A stretch of DNA of 64,000 bases from Meconema thalassinum (taxonomy: Eukaryota; Arthropoda; Insecta; Orthoptera; Tettigoniidae), in contig OX336390.1 in the NCBI GenBank assembly GCA_946902985.2, forward strand, positions 527,204,861 through 527,268,860, in the 5' to 3' direction. The notes under the pieces were generated by a model. That model was not told the origin of the DNA and searched no databases. It saw only the letters and a program-made list of their open reading frames with translations. Shown one piece after another: positions 32,395 to 43,855 of the stretch. Numbering within the stretch: the stretch's first letter is position 1; each line of letters opens with the position of its first letter. The position numbers and the translations under genes were made by a program.

Positions 32395-33025
32395 TATAGG
32401 TTATATTCGACTAACGCTCTTAGGTTCCAACGATCGTCGCCAGGAGCCGACTGCGGTGGCATCTAGTAACAAAGTTCAGAACTAGTTGGTCGTTGACGGT
32501 GGCGTTTGATAGCAAAGTTGGAACTACTTGAAAATCGAATGTCTGCAGTCCTTACTTGAATTAAAACCAGTTTTTTTTTTGTCGTATGGCCTCCTCAGAG
32601 GCCGAGTGCAGGTCTTTCTATTCGACGCCCGTGGACGACCTGCGCATCGGGATGAAATGGATGAACATGAATGAAACTGGGCAAGGATATGGAAGGAAGC
32701 GACCGTGGCCTATCAGAAGGTACCGTCCTAGCATTTGCCTGGTGTTGAAAATGGGAAACCACGGAAAACCATTTCAAGGACGGCTGACGGTGGGGCTCGA
32801 ACCCTCTCGTCTATCGAGTCAGTAGAGAGCTTGGCCCCCATGACCTAACGCTGCGCTTTAGCCAGTGTAGCCACTACTGTCGGTATTAAAACCAGTTAAC
32901 ACACCCTAATACAGCTATCACAATTAACACCGGTTATCAGACAGATTCTACACACACCCAAAGTACACGGGGCTACATGAGCGCGTTGTCGCAGTCCCTA
33001 AACTAAGGAACCAACCAACCGTATA
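32395..33025 (+). repeat. SINE family C body and tail, split by a family B SINE
   Basis: TTAGGTTCCAACGATCGTCG to 32570 and AACACACCCTAATACAGC from 32896 join into the same order seen unbroken at 37140-37443. It ends GTCGCAGTCCCTAAAC then CAACCAACC. Confidence 0.75.
32571..32884 (-). repeat. SINE family B with 11-bp target duplication
   Basis: Flanked by ATTAAAACCAG at 32560-32570 and 32885-32895. The plus strand starts with poly(T), then GTCGTATGGCCTCC, CGACGCCCGTGGACGACC, the shared core, and inverse B box GGGGCTCGAACCCTC. The poly(A) side and tRNA head therefore read on minus. Confidence 0.88.
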
Positions 33026-33034
33026 GTGGAGACC

Positions 33035-33147
33035 GCAGGTTTTTAGCCTACTTTCGATTTTTGCAAAAAATGAAAGTAGACTTATGAGATCAACACAGGG
33101 CGAAAAAAGTGTGTCTGTCTGTGTGTGTGTATGTGTGTGTGTGAGTC

Positions 33148-33179
<32 letters not shown>

Positions 33180-33540
33180 TGTGTGAGTCTGTGTGTGTGT
33201 GTCTGTGTGTGTGTGAGTGTGTGTACTCTGAATGTCTGTCCCCCCCTAGCAATTCGAACACGGTGAAACCGAATTGAACGAAATTTGGTACAGAGGTAGC
33301 ACTAGTAAAGGACACCTCAGTGTCATACTTTATATCGCCGCCATCTTTACCAAAACAGAATGGCGGCCACTCAAATGTTCAAAACGTAAAATCAAATTAC
33401 GGCTACACTAATCATCCGATCTCTACAAAATTCGGTGACAACATACCTTTATATAGGACGCGTATTTCACCCAAAATTCAAGGTCATCGGCCATGCCATT
33501 TCAGGATGGCGGCCGTGTGAATTATGCAACCATTTTAATA
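33035..33540. repeat. Dispersed repeat with (GT)n and GCCGCCAT blocks
   Basis: Starts with the inverted repeat AGCCTACTTTCGATTTTTGC / GCAAAAAATGAAAGTAGAC at 33047-33083, as at 51089-51120. Then comes a (GT)n tract at about 33108-33228 and GAATTGAACGAAATTTGGTA. Open frames across the (GT)n tract are not genes. Confidence 0.65.
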
Positions 33541-34689
33541 AATAGCTTAAGACCCACCAATTCCGATTATCGAGCCTAGGGGGGTTTAAGCTATCCTGAA
33601 GGTCGTGATCCGTTATTTATTATAATTTAATATTATAATATTATACAGTATGAGTGGCTTAAAAGAGCTGAGCCGTTTGTGTCACACGACAAGATGGCAG
33701 CTGTCCTCATGTGCCTGTCTTATATTTCAGTAGTTTTAGTATGTTGTATGTGATATACCGTACTGATACAATAATATAAACTTTGTATGAAATGATCTTT
33801 AATGAAGATGTACTGCAGTGAAGAAATCGTTTATTTAAAGTCATTATTTGCCAACAGTTTGTATCTAATATGTCAGTTAAGAACACCTGACGTCATGGAT
33901 ACGGTTAGCTCTGGGCTAGCATGTTAGTCTGACACGCAGTTGACTGGGGATCGAGTACTGCTACAGTTAGGTTTTTTTTTCTTGAATTCTTTTACAAATG
34001 ATGTGCACGAGCTTTTTCCACAGATACTGAATAAAATGTCATTTAGCTAAAAGGAGAGGATAAAGTATACACTCGTATATTAATAAAATCACAGTCCCAG
34101 CATCGCACATAAACAGAAGCCATTAGGAGAAGGAGAATAGAAGAACTAGATACACGTTGTCATTAACCACAGCCTTCTTAATGCCTCTGTACGGTGCTGT
34201 CCTCTTGTGGGTTATGTGGGTAATATTGTTCCAAACATAACGCTGTGTAAATGCCTGAGCTGGCCTCCTGAAGTATGGCAATTTTGTAATACTGGTAGTT
34301 CAACTATTAGCCACGATCGCGCTCCGAATACCTTTAAACACTGCCAGCTGGATCGCCTCCCTCTTGGCTACTTTAAACTGCCTACTCATTCAACACCCAT
34401 AGAACACTGCCATCGTAGTGCATTACGATGGCAGTGCATAGGCGTACAAGATAAAGATTAATTCACTGATAGGTCGCAGCACCACCTACTGTGATTGGGG
34501 CGGAAGATTCTTAATTTTGCAGGCTGGCTTAATATAGAGATTAACGGACGTGAATGCATTACAATAAGTTAGTAGTTTTGTTATTCAATCATCATAAAGT
34601 ATATAATATTGATTTTGACACTTACTGGCTTATTATCAATATAAAAGAAAACAAACAATACATTGTGGTAGGGGTGATTGTGTTAGGGA
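33541..34689. other. Unassigned stretch containing a perfect hairpin
   Basis: No gene recognised. Around 33900-33965 GGTTAGCTCTGGGCTAGCAT with GGGGATCGAGTACT may be a decayed tRNA-like head. Confidence 0.35.
34405..34436. repeat. Perfect 13-bp inverted repeat, 6-nt loop
   Basis: CACTGCCATCGTA and TACGATGGCAGTG are separated by GTGCAT. No poly(T) or other context suggests a terminator or ncRNA. Confidence 0.9.
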
Positions 34690-34770
34690 TGAGGACAAAG
34701 AGTCATAAAGATACCCATACATTTAGGAGAAAGTAGGCTATATGTTCTTTGCTGAACATCTTGTTTTTTC
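34690..34770. repeat. Uninserted copy of the hAT target repeat
   Basis: GATGAGGACAAAGAGTCATA then AAGATACCCATACATTTAGG corresponds to 7025-7050 joined to 7885 onward. The duplicated 8-mer appears once as GTCATAAA at 34702-34709. Confidence 0.8.
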
Positions 34771-34881
34771 TTTCTCAACAGCAGCAACCAAACTTTGCGG
34801 ACCACATACGGTACGTCGCCAATCCAAACAATGGATGCCTCCCTCAACGTCATGGGTAATTTATTTTGAACAAATGTAAGC

Positions 34882-35275
34882 AGTGGTGTAGCGGCTCCTA
34901 TTCTTGGCTGTCGCCAAAAGTTCTGGGTTCGATTCCCTGATCTGCCAAGAAATGTTAATTCTGGTATGAGGGCTGAAACGTGGTATACTCAGCCTCGTGG
35001 GGAAAAACTGAGAAGAGGAGGCTTTGATTCCATTCTCAGCCATCTTGGAAGTGGCTTTCCGTGGTTTTCCACTTCTACTCCAGGCTAATGCCGGGATGGT
35101 TCCTTACCTTAGGCCACGTCCACCTTCTTCCCAATCCTCATCTGAATTACAAATACACACACTATTACAACCATCACAATAACACAGGTTATCAGACAAA
35201 TTCCACACAAGTACACGGGGCTACATGACCACGATGTTGAAAAGCCCCTAAATCAATCAACAACAATAACAGTTC
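34882..35275 (+). repeat. SINE family A, full length, forward
   Basis: A box GTGGTGTAGCGG at the start, B box GGGTTCGATTCCCTG about 45 nt later, then a second TTTGATTCCATTCTCAGCC. The core is TGGCTTTCCGTGGTTTTCCA to GGTTCCTTACCTTAGGCCAC, and the tail is TACACGGGGCTACATGACC to AATCAATCAACAACAA. This is the best guide to the family's structure. Confidence 0.85.
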
Positions 35276-35317
35276 TTTTCTCTCTTTCAGGAGAGGCCAA
35301 ACAGAAGTGTTAACGCA

Positions 35318-35600
35318 TTTTGTTGTTGATTCAATTAGGGGCCTTGCGACATCATGGTCATGTAGCCCCGTGTACTTGGGTATATGATTGGCCAGATAGA
35401 TAACCTGTGTTATTGTGATGGCTGTATGCCGTTAGTGCATGTATTTGTAATTGGGAGATAGTAATGGCTTGGAGGTGCCCGTGGCCTTAATTTAGGTACC
35501 ATCCCGACATTTGACTGAAGTAGTGGGCTGCCACGGAAAACCACTTTTTGGTTGGTTGAGATGGGAGTCGAACCCACCTCTTCTCAGTTCTGTAAATTGA
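35318..35600 (-). repeat. SINE family A, reverse, tail-to-tail with neighbour
   Basis: Starts TTGTTGTTGATTCAATTAGG, with GTAGCCCCGTGTACTTGGGT and inverse B box GGAGTCGAACCCACC. It lies 43 bp from the forward copy, so the two tails form an inverted pair. Confidence 0.8.
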
Positions 35601-36968
35601 GCTCCTTTAAGTTAGATGCTGATTAGGAATTGGAGTTAGAGTGGGAACAATAAATTAATATTGAACAGCTTTTAAGAGAAACATTGAGTCAACAGACAAA
35701 TATAAGGAAGTAAGGAGTATGATTCGGGTGCATGTATGTCACATCTAACTTATCTTCACATCTTATCACCGTGATGTGTTGACGGGAGGCGTGAGTTACT
35801 ACGAGTGCGTCTCCAAACCCAGTTCATCTCTGAGAAAATAGAAATAGAAGCAGATTGCGCAATTACACACCCATGTTTTGTTGTTGTTCCATGATTTACG
35901 GGCTTGTGACATACCAGCATTAGCCCCTTATTGTTGTGCGAGAGTGGATTATGTCGGATAACGTGTGAAATTGTGATTATTACAGTAGTAGTTGTAATTA
36001 CTGGGGTGAATGACAGATTTAGATACCCCAGGGGCTAGGAGTAAGATAGGGAGTTCGGGGAAAGCCTCACTCAGTACCGGAATTCGACCTCGGAACTGCA
36101 AGCACTCAGCTACCTATTCAAGTTGTATGGCGTGCCTTAAACTGGTCGGCTGCGCTACATTGTAGCCGAGCAAACATAACCTTGACATTCTGAAGGTTAT
36201 ATCAGGAGCCACTGTATAATTCACGACTATTACAGGCTGAGATATTTCAAACTGTATGACGTCACTCAGTGAATGTCACCAAAGTGTGAGTGGTATCACA
36301 GGCATTTGGAGCTCTTCATTAGTTATTTAGTTGTCTGCTTGCCAGAGAGGAGCGTAAGATGACTTGTATGAAAAAGCTGTTATTTGTTTCAAGGTTTCCT
36401 ACCACAATAAAAAAGAGCAACCACCTTGAACTAACCTTTGATTTTTTTTTACAGGACATTGAATGGTCTTCTTGCCGTAGTGGCGGATTCAGGAGGAGGG
36501 GAGGGGGTGCAGGATGAGCGCGTCCCGCACCTAGATATTAACATCCTGAAGTGTAATGTATTTCTAAGTGAGATGAAATATGTTCACAAATATTTTAATG
36601 TTAGTATTCATTGTATTGAAATAACCTTAATTTGCTAAAAAAAATAAAAAAAAAAGAAGTAGAACAATGAAGTGAGTTATCTGTAGTTTGGACAAATTGA
36701 GGGATTTGGCAAATCTCCGCAAATAAAACTAGGACAGAGAGAGAGATCAGACAGTTTACATTCTATATGTCCTGCTACCGCCTACGCAGCTGTGCACATT
36801 GGGTTATAATTTAGCCAAAATATTTCCAGTAGCCTACTGTAATACTAATTTGAAGAAAAGAGAATTCAAATACAGACGGATTTTTATTTAATCGTGTCAG
36901 AAGCAACATCAGTCTCAAAAAAAAAAGTACATCATACATGGTATTTAGCTATTTAGCTATTTAGTTTG
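35601..36968. other. Unassigned stretch with a decayed SINE tail
   Basis: At 35878-36165 a diverged relative of family A begins TTGTTGTTCCATGATTTACG. The rest shows no coding content. GTGAGTTATCTG and poly(A)-rich tracts near 36640 carry no clear meaning. Confidence 0.35.
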
Positions 36969-37990
36969 CCTAAGAGCGTACGGTGATTCACAGTGTCGTA
37001 AGCAGACGACAGCGTTAAAAATCCCTCAGTATGCCTTCCTTCGGAGGGGAAGTAAAGCCGGCGGTCCCATGTCATAGATTTTTGGCATGTTAAAGAAGCT
37101 TCCACTAATTACACCTGTGTGAAGTCAAATGTTATAGGTTAAGAATGTAAACAACGCTCTTAGGTTCCTACGTTCGTTGCCAAGAGCCGACTGCGGTGGC
37201 GTCTAGTAGCTAAGTTCTGAACTAGACCTAGTAGTCGTTTACGGTGGCGTTTGGCGGCAAAAGTTGGAACTATTTGAAAAATTCAAAGTTGCAGTCCTTA
37301 CTTGAATTTAAAAAAACAGATACACACACTAATACAGTCATCACAATTAACACCGGTTATCAGACAGATTCTACACACACCCAAAGTACACGGGGATACA
37401 TGACCGCGTTGTCGCAGCCCCTAAACCGAGGAATCAACCAACCAAGCAGACGACAAGTCGATAACGACTGCACCTGTAATCTTCTTGTCTTCAAAGCCAT
37501 CCTCGATATACTGTGTCAGGTGTAAGATTTGAGAGGTGCAACTTTTCCCCGATCTGAATCCTGCTTATTCTGTAATTAGCAGTGGTTCTATAATTTCAGA
37601 AAGTCTTTCAAGAATCATTCTTTCCAGGATGTTGTACAGTTGGTACAATAATGAGATCGGCCTGTAATTCATTGGGTCGTCTGCATTCTTGCCTGGCTTT
37701 AGAATTGCTAAAACTCTGGCTTTTCTCCACAGTTTTGGTATTCTGCAGGTCTTTATACAGTTATTAAAAAGATCTAGCAACCATTCCCTAGCAGCTGGTC
37801 CAAAGTGCTTCAACTGCTCGGCGCATATTTCATCCAGGCCAGCAGCTTTCCCATTCCTGCATTTATTAATTGCTTTATCTAACTCCTCTAACGTGAAGTT
37901 GTTTGAAAGGATGCTGGTTCCCTGATTTTCTGGGTTATTTATTCGAGGTCTACGAATATTCTTGGCTTTTTCAGACTTTCCATTTTTTAT
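36969..37990 (-). pseudogene. Non-LTR retrotransposon reverse transcriptase, split by SINE
   Basis: From 37990 downward the minus strand encodes FTLEELDKAINKCRNGKAAG, LDEICAEQLKHFGPAAREWL, RVLAILKPGKNADDPMNYRP then ISLLYQLYNILERM, typical of Jockey/CR1-like RT fingers. After an in-frame TAA it reads AGFRSGKSCTSQILHLTQYI to GAVVIDLSSA. The frame is cut by a SINE at 37443 and resumes at 36999 as YDTVNHRTLLGKLN, so domain A (DLSSAYDTVNH, with its catalytic Asp) was whole before insertion. The palm beyond is missing and the sequence decays near 36969. It is a dead fragment. Confidence 0.82.
37011..37443 (+). repeat. SINE family C inserted in the RT, 11-bp duplication
   Basis: Flanked by AAGCAGACGAC at 37000-37010 and 37444-37454. 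It starts at AGCGTTAAAAATCCCTCAG, so the tRNA head is truncated. It runs through the GGAGGGGAAGTAAAG block and GCCGACTGCGGTGGCG, and ends in the shared tail ACCGAGGAATCAACCAACC. Confidence 0.88.
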
Positions 37991-38109
37991 AAGTTGATGA
38001 GCGATAACCTAGAAGTTAATACAACAATAGAAGCAATACCATTTGAAGCCGGTGCACCCTTTGATTAGGAATCGTTCTGTGAATTTTAGTGCGCTCTTTT
38101 ATTACTTTT

Positions 38110-38448
38110 TTAATTTAGTTGATTTAGCCTCTCGGTTGGTGGCTCCCACGGACTCAGCGAGGGAACTCACCTCTACCGCCTCTACGAGCAGTGGATACAA
38201 CTGGGGAGGTGTGATCAGCACTTTGCCCAGGCGGCCCCACCTGCAAAGCGAACAGGGGCCTCATGAGGGATGGGAAGGGAGGGGAAGATTGGGATGGATA
38301 GGCAAGGAAGAGGGAAGGAGGTGGCCGTGGCCTTACAGTAGGTACTGTGCCCGAATTTACCTACCATCACCTGTTGAATCCCACGAAGACAGCCGGATCG
38401 TAGAACCTGAAAATCCCCGGCTAGAAAAACCCCCAAGTCCTACTGACA
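38110..38448 (+). repeat. SINE-like family G
   Basis: Contains ACTCAGCGAGGGAACTCACC, CAGGGGCCTCATGAGGGATG and a partial shared core GGTGGCCGTGGCCTTACAGT with AGGTACTGTGCCCG. A reverse copy is at 4668-4885. No clear A or B boxes, so the tRNA origin is unproven. Confidence 0.6.
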
Positions 38449-41400
38449 TGTGAATGGGATAAAAAAGGACACAATTATATCTAACAAGATGGCATTAGGT
38501 AAGACCCTGGCCAAAATCGCATAATAGCTCAGAGAACAAGAGATTTCCACAAATGGAGCACCTCGGGAGAGTGGACTATTCCGAAATATCCAGCGATGGC
38601 CCTCCTAATGCAACCTTCCATCACCTATTTAAAGCATCACGCAGAAAATTTTTAAAATAAAACTCAATTTATTCAGAAAAAGTATGACATCTGGACAAAA
38701 ATCCTATCATTCCTTCTAAAAGGAAAGAATTGCCCCTCAAAAACTCAGGTAAAAATACTGAATGCCAGTAACAAAATACTGGTAATGCCTACAACTGTGA
38801 CAAGAAATCAAGTGCCTATCTCGACACATACATATGCAAAATTCTATACAAGAATGTTTAATTGTAATTGGTCGTCGGCGATGTAATGACTTAATCGACG
38901 TAATTATCATAGTTATTAAATTATCAAGTTTCAATATTATCAATCAACAATAAAATAAATATTTACATTTTATACAGAAAGTTGGGTTACACCTAATGTG
39001 TCCTCTCATTTAAATTTTTACAAGACTTGATTCGACCTTCCATCCCAAGATTTATTTGTCATTAATCGGTTGCACTATTCCTAAGTTGTAATATAATCTA
39101 GCAAACAACTAAGTTAGTGTGGATTTGTCTATCCATGTAGGAAAAATATCAATATTAATTGCATTATGAATCTGTTGACAATTGTTAATTACTTTCTTGG
39201 ATTAATTCCAACTATTTAATCATTTTTATGACACAGTGTTTTACTCAGGTTATTTATCAGAGTGCTTATTATACACAGATGCTATACTCAAACATCTGGT
39301 CCCAAAATTCCATGTAAGGATTGATTTAAATTAAACTCGATGTGGATTATCACACAATCTCAAACATGTGCTCTCACTAGCACGATTCCATAACATTTAT
39401 AACACTCAACAGTGTATCCATAAATAACTATAACAACATTTTTCAAAATATGCTCGAAGATGAGTACACCTCCTTACTGGTGACCCTATACCAAATAGTT
39501 CCCACAATGATCTTTATTGCACCTCAGTGCTGCACAATATAATTCACATACATCGTGAATATAAAGACTGAAGTACTTTACTGTGCCCGTCAGAGGAGCT
39601 ATCAGGGTTGCCAACAACCGAAATGACATCCCAATCACCTCACCTGCCGGACCCATGTGCCATGAGGATCAGGTGAATTTCTTATAGGCCATAGCGGCAC
39701 GAGATTCCATGATCCAAGGGATCCGTGGTAACATGGTTGCTAAAAAAGTCATAGACAGCCTAAGAAAATACACCTCCTAACGCTAGACTGAGAAATAAAC
39801 TTCCAGGCTTAAGTAAAACTTGTAGAAATATTTATTCAAAATATCCAGGCACCTAGCCTAGTTCGGAGGGTTTCTATCGGCTAATCCGCAAGCTAATAAA
39901 TAAACAAAAATAATGATCAGGACCCTACCTGTAAACTACGATAAACCCTCGCAAAAGATCTATTTTACAAAGTTAAGCAACAACAGCAACGCTAGAAAAA
40001 TGGTACGGCAATAAACCCTAAGTCAAGTTACAAAGATAAGCTAATAACGGAATTTACATTTAACAGGGTAGCAATAACAAATCTAAGTTAGGATGATACC
40101 ATTTCCTTATTTACATTTAGTGTTAAATAATCTAGCTAATTCCTACGGTAACAATTAATACAAAATTTACGGCGATGACGTCCGTAAAGCAAAACAATTA
40201 ATACAAGTCTACATGACAAGCTGTCAAAAAAACAACATTAAATGCCCTCTTACAATCTAAGTAAGGTAAACATGGGGATTATATACAGTACAATAAATAA
40301 CAACAAGACCACAATCAATATTATTCCCGCCTTCGCCCTGGGTTACTCTTTGTAAACCAGTGTCATCTAAGTGCATGTCATTTACGGTGGCGAATGCGTA
40401 GTGAAAACTACGTCTAACGTCGCATGAAGCTCGAGCTCCACCAGCTACTAACTATAGGTTAAGCAAGCACTCCGTCGATAAAAATTAGTGTCATCTGTCC
40501 TAGATTACTTCCATAAAGAAGCGTGCACAAAAGCAGGTGTCGACCAGCAGGTCCAAAATGCAAGTAAATCAAGGTTAAATGCCATAAACAATTAGTTATC
40601 ATCAGTTTATAATAATTATGCGTTTGATTATTAGAATGTCGGTTTAAATTATCGTTGGTTTATGGCGAATGGGCTGACTATCCTGAATGCATTGGGCTCA
40701 GCAGTAGCAGTCTCGTGCGAGATCAATCTCTGCTATAAAATACCATCATCGAGCTCTCCACGCTCGGACATAACAATAACACAGGTTATTAGTGGCTCTC
40801 GGCTCACTTTATTTACCATTGGGTAGGCCTGGTATGCATCTCAGTTACCTCCCTTAAAATATCTAGTGCACAGAAACAAAGTCTGGACATATATAAATAG
40901 CCTCTAACACAGGCGCCTCTTATAGCCTCTTAATCTCAACAAATAAACCTTGACATAAAGTGTAATCACTTTCAAACAGAGTTGAAAGTTCAATAGCGAT
41001 GCAAGCATATGGCATTTTCCAATCAGATCAATGTAGCAAAACATGAGATTTCAACAAAATGGTGGCCTGGACATTGACCTACTTATGAAACACAACATCT
41101 GACGGTAAATAATGCTATAAGCATTGTCAAAGAGTCTGATACATATGTCTCGCTGAATGAGTGCTGCTCTCGTGGCATACTGGGAACTGTTACCACCTGT
41201 CCATGACTTGAGTTAGGCTCGCTACTCACAGTCATCTATTTGGATGGTTTGAAATGAAACAACACTGAAGGCAGGCAGCTTTTTCGTAAAAAGCCTATCA
41301 GAAAACTGGCCTCGTTATCTGGTCCCAAATATAATACACAAATAGAATAAGCATAAGCTTAAAATCACGCCTCAAAACTATACAAGAAGACATGGCATGT

Positions 41401-43753
41401 TCATTAAGTCTAAGAAAAGTAAAATACAGAAATACCACTTATTCTGAACTTCTTTGAAATCTGCAGATATGTCACTTCATAACTGCTTTGTCTTACAATA
41501 ACCAAACAATATCTGTGTGTCGAAACACCTGACAAAAAATAAACATTATAAAGGCGCAAATCTTACAATTGATAAGTTTGCCAATGATACGGTAGCAATT
41601 ACAGGGTTCTATGCTAGATTGCATACAAATATAATTCCCTGAATGTGTTCTATACTTGAACAGGATGGCTTCATAGCACATCAAAATGAAATATGACGTT
41701 ATTTTACAAAACTGGTAGTTTCAGTCGACTACCTACTGATACGAACTGTTCTAACTAAAGCAGTGGCGAGACAGACATTTACTTAAAAAGGGGTGTTATG
41801 AAATAACACAGGCCATGACGTCTAGTCGTCATGCCAAAACAACTATCCCCAAAATCACCCACCAAGGGTTGAACAAAACGTAGTAACGAAGACTACCGTC
41901 ACGCTTAGCAGGGGTAGAACTAACATCTTAACGATGTCCATCAGAATGCACCGTGATCGAAAAGATTCAATCACAAAGGTGACTAACTAATCACTCAAAG
42001 TGAACTACAAAGATTAGTTCTAACATTACAAAACCCTACCTATGGCTCGTCAAGAAGTTCGGTTGCTTCTACAATTAACTACTATTAACTACAATAAACT
42101 ACACCACAAAATAACCTCACAACGTATAGATTAATCGGACTCACAAGAAAGGATGACTACATCTCAGTCGTTCCAACGATTTGAGGGATATTATTAGGCT
42201 TTGGTCTCCGGACAAGGGTTGTCCAATCTGGGCCTCCACATAGGCTCTATCCTTTACCATGGCCTTAACTCGTCCTCGGCGTTGTCGTCGTGATATGACC
42301 AGATTCCTATCCATTGTGTCGGTCGTCATATTCCTTGGCTTAGCTGGTGCTATAGTCATGGTTCCTCCGTCATTTGCTGAAGTTTCTCCGGAACTCTCCC
42401 TCACATTATGAGATTTATCTGCTCATCTCCACAGATGATGTGTAATGGAAATCGTCGTACACGTGGTTATAAAAGTGTGACATGTTTGAGTAGAAAATAA
42501 CCACTGGAAAATTCATAAAATGGGCGTAGCACAGTTTCACTGAAGCTAGCTTTCATGTGGTAGCAATCTAACTGAGTCTACACGGCGCAGATGATTGAAA
42601 AATTGGCCGTGCACTTTATCTGCTTCACAATCACAGATTCTAATGGTCCACAAATCACGTGGCATCGAAGTTGTACGTTACAGAAATTAATCGCTCTTGC
42701 GATTACAGCAATATTCGTAGCAGTGAGTGTTAAAATAATTCACATGGTTGATTATAGAATCACAGTAATTAACATATTTTATCGTCACTTGACGAAGTTG
42801 AATTTCCCACAACACGTGGTTGAAAATGTGGTGTTCCACGATGCACAATTTTAATCACTTTTCAATAATTTCGCTAATATCGTAGCACAAGCCTTCTCCG
42901 GCTTTAATATTCACTTGAATAATATACTGTTCGTTGCAAAATAGTGTGCGATGCACAAATATTACGTTCCTCGCCTTCCAGGAGGACTATTTCCTCGTCT
43001 TTAAGACGGACTTCAAATACACATCCAATTTGGATGAACAACCATACACATGTGCGAAGAGCTCAGTCCTGCGCTGCTAGAGCTTACAAATACACTAGTC
43101 GTGCAGCGACTGATTGGTTCCGGTTCGCGTATCTGCGACGTTAATACCTTACCAAAAGTTGAAATAACATTCTGGAGAATGTTTCGATGATACAGAATTA
43201 CAACATGGAAATATCTGAGCTTCGTAGAAAGTAGAAGTGTTATAATAAAGACTCAGATTATATTATAATGGTTTTCTCCATAGTCAAAAGATCAACCATT
43301 TATAACTCCAAAGAATGTTAGCATGTGGCGACAGCATGGCTGGTCGGTGAGTGCGTTCTAAGATGATACATCAAAAATATGTTGCAATGAAAAATATCAC
43401 ATGAACCTGTGCTTAGCGGGTTCATTACACTTGTGTCAAAATAGAAAATGTCGATGAAAATGTCCCTAGCTTTAAGCTTTGCCTCACATTATTCATTACA
43501 ATTGTTCTTAATATTAATCGAAACTTTCTTGAAGTATGAACTAGGATTTATTAATAACTGAGCGTAGATTCTTGCCAATAACTCTTTCAAATATCGTGGA
43601 ATTACAAATATTAACTGCATATAAAATGCCGCAAACTATCAAAAATTACAAGAAAAATGTGATCTGGATTAAAGTGAAAATTGATCAAATTCAACCAATC
43701 ATGAAGACTCCCCCCAATCAGGCGAACTCGAGAATGATTTAGCAATACTACCT
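38449..43753. other. Long AT-rich stretch, no recognised gene
   Basis: I found no domain, splice-consistent exon series or repeat shared with the rest of the window. Short frames, such as 42404-42141 minus with MDRNLVISRRQRRGRVKA, match nothing I know. At 41811-41835 GGCCATGACG pairs with CGTCATGCC. It may be single-copy intergenic sequence or an unfamiliar element. Confidence 0.4.
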
Positions 43754-43769
43754 ACACCATGAACCTAGT

Positions 43770-43839
43770 GAAAATGAAAATACACAGCCTGCTTCCAGTC
43801 TCCGACCGGATCAGGAATGGAATGAATGCGGCGAGGATA
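43770..43839. repeat. 70-bp SINE-like insertion with 16-bp duplication
   Basis: ACACCATGAACCTAGT is repeated exactly at 43754-43769 and 43840-43855. The insert includes CAGCCTGCTTCCAGTC and AGGAATGGAATGAATG, a motif I associate with arthropod SINE-like repeats. Confidence 0.75.
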
Positions 43840-43855
43840 ACACCATGAACCTAGT

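Noticed and set aside
33082..33315. Protein-coding frames over the (GT)n tract
   Set aside because: Cys/Val and His/Thr repeats on the two strands come from the dinucleotide repeat.
34882..34945. tRNA gene
   Set aside because: A and B boxes are present, as also at 18638, 56270 and 57032, but the sequences do not fold into a full cloverleaf that I can support and are joined to SINE bodies repeated through the window.
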